DNA from: Lachnoclostridium sp. UBA739
GTDB taxonomy: Bacteria > Bacillota_A > Clostridia > Lachnospirales > Lachnospiraceae
Assembly (NCBI GenBank): GCA_002297865.1
Contig: DBKX01000238.1
Coordinates: 1-9,723 of the forward strand
Reading direction: 5' to 3'
DNA length: 9,723 nt
Shown: piece after piece, positions 5,624 to 9,723 of the stretch
Layout: the number at the start of each line of letters is the position of its first letter
Position numbering within the stretch: position 1 is the first letter of the stretch
Position numbers and translations under genes: made by a program
Notes under the pieces: model-generated
Told to the model about the DNA's origin: nothing
Databases searched by the model: none
What the model saw: the letters and a program-made list of their open reading frames with translations, nothing else

Positions 5624-8344
5624 ATGTCGCAATTTACCAGCACTCCAGCTTTCCAAAACAGTAAGGAAAATTCAATTTTCTGGCATAACCTTAGTACTGA
5701 TGAAACAATAAAACAGTTACAAACCAATAGCCAGAATGGATTAACATCAAGAGAAGCTGGAAAACGTTTTAAGCAGTATGGGTATAATGAAATTCAAGGC
5801 AAAAAGAAAAAGAGCCTGATTGGACGTTTCTTTGAGCAGTTTAAAGATTTTATGATTATTATATTAATCATAGCCGCTTTCATTTCCTTTTTTGTTTCTT
5901 ATCTTCAAGGAGAAACTGATTTTGTCGATCCCATCATTATTTTTGCCATTATCATTTTAAACGCATTGATGGGTGTGATTCAGGAAGCAAAAGCTGAGAA
6001 ATCTTTAGAGGCATTAAAGAAAATGTCCGCCCCAACAGCACAGGTACTAAGAGACAAAAAGGAAATAACCGTTATGTCAAGGGAGCTGGTTCCTGGAGAC
6101 ATCGTTTTTCTAGAGACAGGAAATTATGTTCCTTCAGATGTCCGTTTATTAGAAACCATTAATTTGAAAGTTGATGAATCCTCCTTAACAGGTGAATCCC
6201 ATCCTGTAGAGAAGAATGCTGCAATACGTTTAAAACCTGATACCATAGTAGGAGATCGGCTAAATCTTGCCTTTTCCACTAGTATTGTTACATACGGACG
6301 TGCAAAAGCTGTAGTCACAGAAACAGGCATGAATACAGAAGTCGGCCACATCGCACAAATGATTATGAATGATGAAATTCCAGAAACACCACTTCAGAAA
6401 CGTTTGGCACAGACCGGCAAGATTCTCGGGATTGCAGCTTTGCTAATCTGCATCGTAATCTTTATTCTTGGCACCATACAGGGACGTCCACCATTTGATA
6501 TGTTTATGACTAGTGTTTCTCTCGCAGTTGCCGCAATCCCAGAAGGTCTTCCTGCTATCGTCACCATTATGCTTTCCCTAGGTGTACAGAGAATGGCAAG
6601 AAAAAACGCTGTAGTTCGTCGTCTTCCAGCTGTTGAAACACTAGGGAGCGCAACTGTTATCTGCTCGGATAAAACAGGTACTTTAACACAGAACAAAATG
6701 ACAGTAACAAACATAACCAGCTATCAGAAAGAAGAAAAGCTAAATTCAAGTTTTGCAGCTTCCATTCTTTCCCTCGCTGCTCAATGTAATGATTCCAAAC
6801 TACAAGTACACAAAAAGAACATTGAAGCAATTGGTGAACCAACTGAAACTGCGCTAGCCTTAGCTGCCTATAAACAAAACATAGATAAAACCAAACTTGA
6901 CCTGATGCAAAAGCGAATCTATGAGATTCCATTCGATTCTGCTCGTAAGATGATGACAACCGTACACGAGTATCAGAAAGAGTTAAGCTATCTTGGACTG
7001 ACAGAGCCATTTACGCATCTAAGTATCACAAAGGGAGCACCTGATGTACTACTTCGTTATTGCAGTAAAGTTTATCATAATGGAACAATCATCAATATGG
7101 CAAAACAGCATATGAACCAGATTTTATCTCTTAACCAGGGATTAGCCAAACAGGCGCTTCGTGTAATTGCTGTTGGATTTAAACCACTTTCCTCTTTTAA
7201 ATTTAAGGATAATACTAAAACCAGACACGAACTTGAATCGGATTTGGTATTCGTTGGTCTTATTGGAATGATTGACCCTCCAAGACCTGAGGTTCGCAGT
7301 GCTGTCCTCACTTGCAAATGTGCTGGCATAAAACCAGTCATGATTACAGGAGATCATATTCAGACAGCATGTGCCATCGGAAAGGCACTTGACATTATTT
7401 CCAAAGATTCAGAAGCTTTATCTGGAGAAGCAATTGATAGATTAAGTGACCAAGAGTTATGTAAACGAGTGGATCATTATGGAGTATTTGCAAGAGTATC
7501 ACCTGAACATAAAGTACGCCTTGTAAAAGCATTTCAGCAAAACGGAAACATTGTTGCCATGACAGGTGATGGTGTCAATGATGCTCCTGCCCTAAAAAGT
7601 GCGGATATCGGTTGTGCAATGGGAATTACAGGAACAGATGTTGCAAAAAATGCTGCAGACATGATATTAGAAGATGACAATTTTGCAACCATCGTATCTG
7701 CAGTCAGTGAAGGAAGAGGAATCTACGAAAATATTAAGAAGGCCATTCACTTCCTGCTCTCCAGTAACATTGGAGAAATCATGACCATTTTTGTAGCCAT
7801 TTTATTCAAACTTTCAACTCCACTTGTGGCAGTTCAGCTGTTATGGGTTAATCTAGTGACAGATTCACTTCCTGCTATTTCTCTAGGAGTGGACCCTGTT
7901 GATAAAAACATTATGAAGCGAAAGCCAATACCACCAGATAAAGGAATTTTTGCAGATGGCTTATGGCTCAAAATCATCATCGAGGGTCTTATGATTGGTT
8001 CTTTGGCATTACTCGCCTACGTTTTAGGTTGCAGAGTACTTCCCTCGGCTAACCTGATACTTGGCAGAACTATGTGTTTTGCGGTACTTAGCCTATCCCA
8101 GTTGTTCCATTCCTTTAATGTAAGAAGTGAACATTCTATCTTTAAAATAGGTTTATTCTCTAATAGCAGACTAGTAATCAGCTTTATAATATGCACCTTA
8201 CTACAGGTTTCGGTTATCAGCATTTCTACGCTCGCAAAGGTATTTAAAGTTACTCCTCTAACTTCATCGCAATGGGTAATTGTATTTATTCTTGCTGTTA
8301 TGCCTATCTTTTTAGTGGAATTGCAAAAACAGACAACGAAGTAG
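5624..8344 (+). CDS. P2A-type cation (probably Ca2+) transporting ATPase
   Basis: The 906-residue membrane pump uses ATP to expel cations, most likely calcium. It shows the full family order: actuator motif TGES (189-192), PEGLP in M4 (306-310), phosphorylation site DKTGTLT (Asp349), KGAPD nucleotide-binding motif (470-474), TGD (575-577) and GDGVNDAP hinge (648-655). About ten membrane spans are visible. Calcium-ligand positions known from SERCA are kept: AAIPE in M4, SSNIGE in M5 (Asn715, Glu718), and NLVTD in M6 (Asn743, Thr746, Asp747). The M8 glutamate of SERCA aligns by eye with Gln826, as in plasma-membrane-type pumps, which suggests one calcium per cycle. ATG 5624 follows AAGGAG by 8 bases; an in-frame GTG at 5615 overlaps that site. 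No terminator follows, so the 8417 gene may be partly co-transcribed. Mn2+ or another divalent cation is possible. Confidence 0.94.
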   Translation: MSQFTSTPAFQNSKENSIFWHNLSTDETIKQLQTNSQNGLTSREAGKRFKQYGYNEIQGKKKKSLIGRFFEQFKDFMIIILIIAAFISFFVSYLQGETDFVDPIIIFAIIILNALMGVIQEAKAEKSLEALKKMSAPTAQVLRDKKEITVMSRELVPGDIVFLETGNYVPSDVRLLETINLKVDESSLTGESHPVEKNAAIRLKPDTIVGDRLNLAFSTSIVTYGRAKAVVTETGMNTEVGHIAQMIMNDEIPETPLQKRLAQTGKILGIAALLICIVIFILGTIQGRPPFDMFMTSVSLAVAAIPEGLPAIVTIMLSLGVQRMARKNAVVRRLPAVETLGSATVICSDKTGTLTQNKMTVTNITSYQKEEKLNSSFAASILSLAAQCNDSKLQVHKKNIEAIGEPTETALALAAYKQNIDKTKLDLMQKRIYEIPFDSARKMMTTVHEYQKELSYLGLTEPFTHLSITKGAPDVLLRYCSKVYHNGTIINMAKQHMNQILSLNQGLAKQALRVIAVGFKPLSSFKFKDNTKTRHELESDLVFVGLIGMIDPPRPEVRSAVLTCKCAGIKPVMITGDHIQTACAIGKALDIISKDSEALSGEAIDRLSDQELCKRVDHYGVFARVSPEHKVRLVKAFQQNGNIVAMTGDGVNDAPALKSADIGCAMGITGTDVAKNAADMILEDDNFATIVSAVSEGRGIYENIKKAIHFLLSSNIGEIMTIFVAILFKLSTPLVAVQLLWVNLVTDSLPAISLGVDPVDKNIMKRKPIPPDKGIFADGLWLKIIIEGLMIGSLALLAYVLGCRVLPSANLILGRTMCFAVLSLSQLFHSFNVRSEHSIFKIGLFSNSRLVISFIICTLLQVSVISISTLAKVFKVTPLTSSQWVIVFILAVMPIFLVELQKQTTK

Positions 8345-8351
8345 TTTTTTA

Positions 8352-8380
8352 TTGATTATACCTAATTTTTCTTGTATAAT
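8352..8380 (+). promoter_or_regulatory. SigA-type promoter of the 8417 gene
   Basis: TTGATT (8352-8357), a 17-base spacer and a perfect TATAAT (8375-8380). The in-frame TTG at 8372 overlaps the -10 and cannot be a start for this transcript, which supports TTG at 8417. Confidence 0.72.
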
Positions 8381-8416
8381 GTAAATTACAGTAGGGATAA
8401 AAAAGAGGGTGAGTAT

Positions 8417-8749
8417 TTGAACCAATTAACGGAAGGGGTCACACATCAAAAATACGACAAAAGCTTAGAGGACAAAATAACTATGTATGACAACCAGCAA
8501 TATAGAAAAGATCCTGATTTAATTACTCAAGACAAGATAAAGCTAGTTAGCGGGAACGTAATGAAATATTACACATTCCAATTTGACACAAATCAGCCAT
8601 ATATGATTCAGACCCAAGATGAGTTAGTGAAAGAAAAATTAGCTCTTATGCAGTATGAATTAGATATGAAAGCTGCAAAGACGAAGTCTGAAGAAGTATC
8701 CAATAACGAAAGTTCAGCTGAGGCAACAGCTGATACAGAACTGAATTAG
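8417..8749 (+). CDS. Small protein of unknown function, TTG start
   Basis: The predicted 110-residue protein is soluble and charged, with no signal peptide, membrane span or cysteine. Residues 30-65 look like a small folded core with aromatic residues (KLVSGNVMKYYTFQF). Residues 64-90 form a likely helix (TQDELVKEKLALMQYEL). The last 20 residues are a disordered Ser/Glu/Ala-rich tail. TTG at 8417 follows GAGGGTGAG-type pairing and lies about 30 bases after the predicted transcription start. An internal ATG at codon 23 is a possible alternative, but without a clear ribosome binding site. The gene has its own promoter 70 bases after the ATPase and a strong terminator. I do not recognise the family, and the sequence gives no reason to tie it functionally to the pump. 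Confidence 0.75.
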   Translation: MNQLTEGVTHQKYDKSLEDKITMYDNQQYRKDPDLITQDKIKLVSGNVMKYYTFQFDTNQPYMIQTQDELVKEKLALMQYELDMKAAKTKSEEVSNNESSAEATADTELN

Positions 8750-8790
8750 TAAGTGACAAAGGCAATCGTCTTGTTACAATAATCCCAAAT

Positions 8791-8828
8791 AAAACAGCTG
8801 TTAGGCATCACACTAACAGCTGTTTTTT
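8791..8828. terminator. Strong terminator, 14-bp perfect stem, usable from both sides
   Basis: AAAACAGCTGTTAG (8791-8804) pairs perfectly with CTAACAGCTGTTTT (8813-8826) around an 8-base loop, with six T at 8823-8828. It ends the 8417 gene. Read on the minus strand it also has TTTTATTT after the stem, so it can back up termination of the carboxyltransferase gene. Confidence 0.92.
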
Positions 8829-8836
8829 AATAGCTT

Positions 8837-8859
8837 AAAATGTGAGAAACTCACACTTT
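8837..8859 (-). terminator. Terminator of the carboxyltransferase gene
   Basis: On the minus strand AAAGTGTGAG pairs with CTCACATTTT (10 bp, one wobble) around a TTT loop, ending in TTTT. It starts 11 bases after the stop codon at 8871, so this gene is the last of its transcript. Confidence 0.7.
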
Positions 8860-8870
8860 GTTGTTATGTA

Positions 8871-9723
8871 CTATAACGGTATATTTCCATGTTTTTTCTG
8901 AATTGTGAATTCTTGCTTATTCTTAAGTGCAAATAAATCCTGATAAAGTCTATCTCTTGTCTCTGAAGGCTGTATAATTTCATCCACATAGCCTTCCTCA
9001 ACTGCAGTAGTAGAATTCATGAAGCTCTGATTATATTCTGCCACTTTTTCATTATAGAATACTTTCTTATCTTCTGCTTCCATTCCTTTCATTGCACTCT
9101 TATAAATAATCTTCACCGCACCTTCGGCACCCATAACTGCTATCTCTGCTTTTGGCCAGGCATATACATAATCTGCTTTCAGATGCTTAGAACACATTCC
9201 AATGTACGCACCACCATAAGACTTTCTTAAAATAACAGTCAGCTTTGGAACTGTTGCCTCCGCATAAGCATATAGAAGCTTTGCACCATGTCTGATAATT
9301 CCCATATGTTCCTGTTCGATTCCTGGCATGAATCCTGGAACATCAACCAAAGAAATAATAGGAATATTTTGTGAATCACAGAAACGGATTAATCTAGCTG
9401 CTTTATCGCTTGAATTACAATCTAAAACACCACCCATAAAATGTGGCTGATTTGCAATAATACCGACTGTAATCTCACCTAATTTTCCAAGTCCCACTAC
9501 TACATTCTTAGCAAATTCAGATTGAATTTCCATAAAGCTATTCTTATCAAGAAGTTCATTAATTACATCTTTTACATCATAAATCTTTCTTGATTCTTCT
9601 GGCAATATGCTATCAATCTTACTAAATCTTTTTTTAATGGAAGCTTCCTTTTTCGCTGGATATATTTCATTTTGATCTAACAGTGTTACTAAATCTCGAA
9701 CTTGTGCAAGACATGTCTTTTCA
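8871..9723 (-). CDS. Biotin-dependent acyl-CoA carboxylase/decarboxylase carboxyltransferase subunit, 5' end outside window
   Basis: Only the C-terminal 283 residues are visible; the frame is open to the right edge (about 510-520 residues are normal for the whole protein). It belongs to the carboxyltransferase family of propionyl-CoA carboxylase beta and methylmalonyl-CoA decarboxylase alpha (MmdA). These move CO2 between biotin and an acyl-CoA. Visible marks are ILPEESRK and YDVKDVI, NQPHFMGGVLD, DVPGFMPGIEQEHMG, an RKSYGGAYIGM oxyanion segment, YAWPKAEIAVMGAEGAV, and the typical ending KHGNIPL. A TTG at 9605 is only an internal leucine codon, since the upstream codons also match the family. 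Both MmdA (sodium-pumping succinate-to-propionate route) and acyl-CoA carboxylase are possible, because partner subunits would lie upstream, beyond the right edge. Two terminators follow, so it is the last gene of its operon. Confidence 0.93.
   Translation of the reverse strand, partial: EKTCLAQVRDLVTLLDQNEIYPAKKEASIKKRFSKIDSILPEESRKIYDVKDVINELLDKNSFMEIQSEFAKNVVVGLGKLGEITVGIIANQPHFMGGVLDCNSSDKAARLIRFCDSQNIPIISLVDVPGFMPGIEQEHMGIIRHGAKLLYAYAEATVPKLTVILRKSYGGAYIGMCSKHLKADYVYAWPKAEIAVMGAEGAVKIIYKSAMKGMEAEDKKVFYNEKVAEYNQSFMNSTTAVEEGYVDEIIQPSETRDRLYQDLFALKNKQEFTIQKKHGNIPL

Noticed and set aside
5494..5727. 77-residue minus-strand frame crossing the ATPase start
   Set aside because: Most of it is antisense to the ATPase N-terminus and promoter. 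Only its last few codons may belong to the frameshifted remnant.
6124..7357. Several minus-strand open frames inside the ATPase gene
   Set aside because: They are antisense shadows of a well-conserved P-type ATPase with no start signals of their own.
8372..8416. TTG at 8372 as the start of the small protein
   Set aside because: It overlaps the TATAAT of the promoter, so the codon would not be in the transcript.
9603..9605. TTG at 9605 as the start of a 244-residue carboxyltransferase
   Set aside because: The upstream codons to the window edge keep matching the family (ending SKIDSILPEESRK), so the gene simply runs off the window.

Overview
The window looks like chromosomal DNA of a low-GC anaerobic Firmicute, most likely a clostridium of the Lachnospiraceae type. 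This rests on the AT-rich sequence, strong AGGAGG-type ribosome binding sites, a T-box leader, TTG start codons, a sigma-28 (SigD) style flagellar promoter and a biotin-dependent carboxyltransferase of the propionyl/methylmalonyl-CoA class. I see no phage, insertion sequence, CRISPR array, tRNA or rRNA gene.

Left third (1-3900, minus strand): an amino-acid block. trpD (anthranilate phosphoribosyltransferase) stands alone behind its own promoter and a T-box leader whose specifier codon reads UGG (Trp). After a weak terminator-like hairpin, a second promoter with a perfect palindrome over its -10 drives argC (short, type-2 N-acetyl-gamma-glutamyl-phosphate reductase) and proA (gamma-glutamyl-phosphate reductase). 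Both enzymes reduce an acyl phosphate to a semialdehyde, but neither kinase partner (argB, proB) is here. A strong terminator closes the unit.

Middle (3900-5620): a divergent DedA-family membrane protein gene, then a 201-residue protein of unknown function. The second gene has a near-consensus sigma-28 promoter just upstream, which suggests it belongs to the motility regulon. It ends at a terminator that also works in reverse. Against its other side lies what seems to be the decayed 3' end of a lost minus-strand gene.

Right third (5560-9723): a full-length P2A calcium-type P-type ATPase with an extended -10 promoter, a small unrecognised 110-residue acidic/polar protein with its own strong promoter, two terminator hairpins, and the C-terminal 283 residues of an acyl-CoA carboxylase/decarboxylase carboxyltransferase that enters from beyond the right edge on the minus strand.

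Most genes are ordinary housekeeping functions in separate transcription units. The points most worth a second look are the sigma-28-linked unknown protein, the lone T-box-controlled trpD, the argC-proA pairing and the gene remnant at 5367-5552. I found no convincing multi-gene undescribed system.
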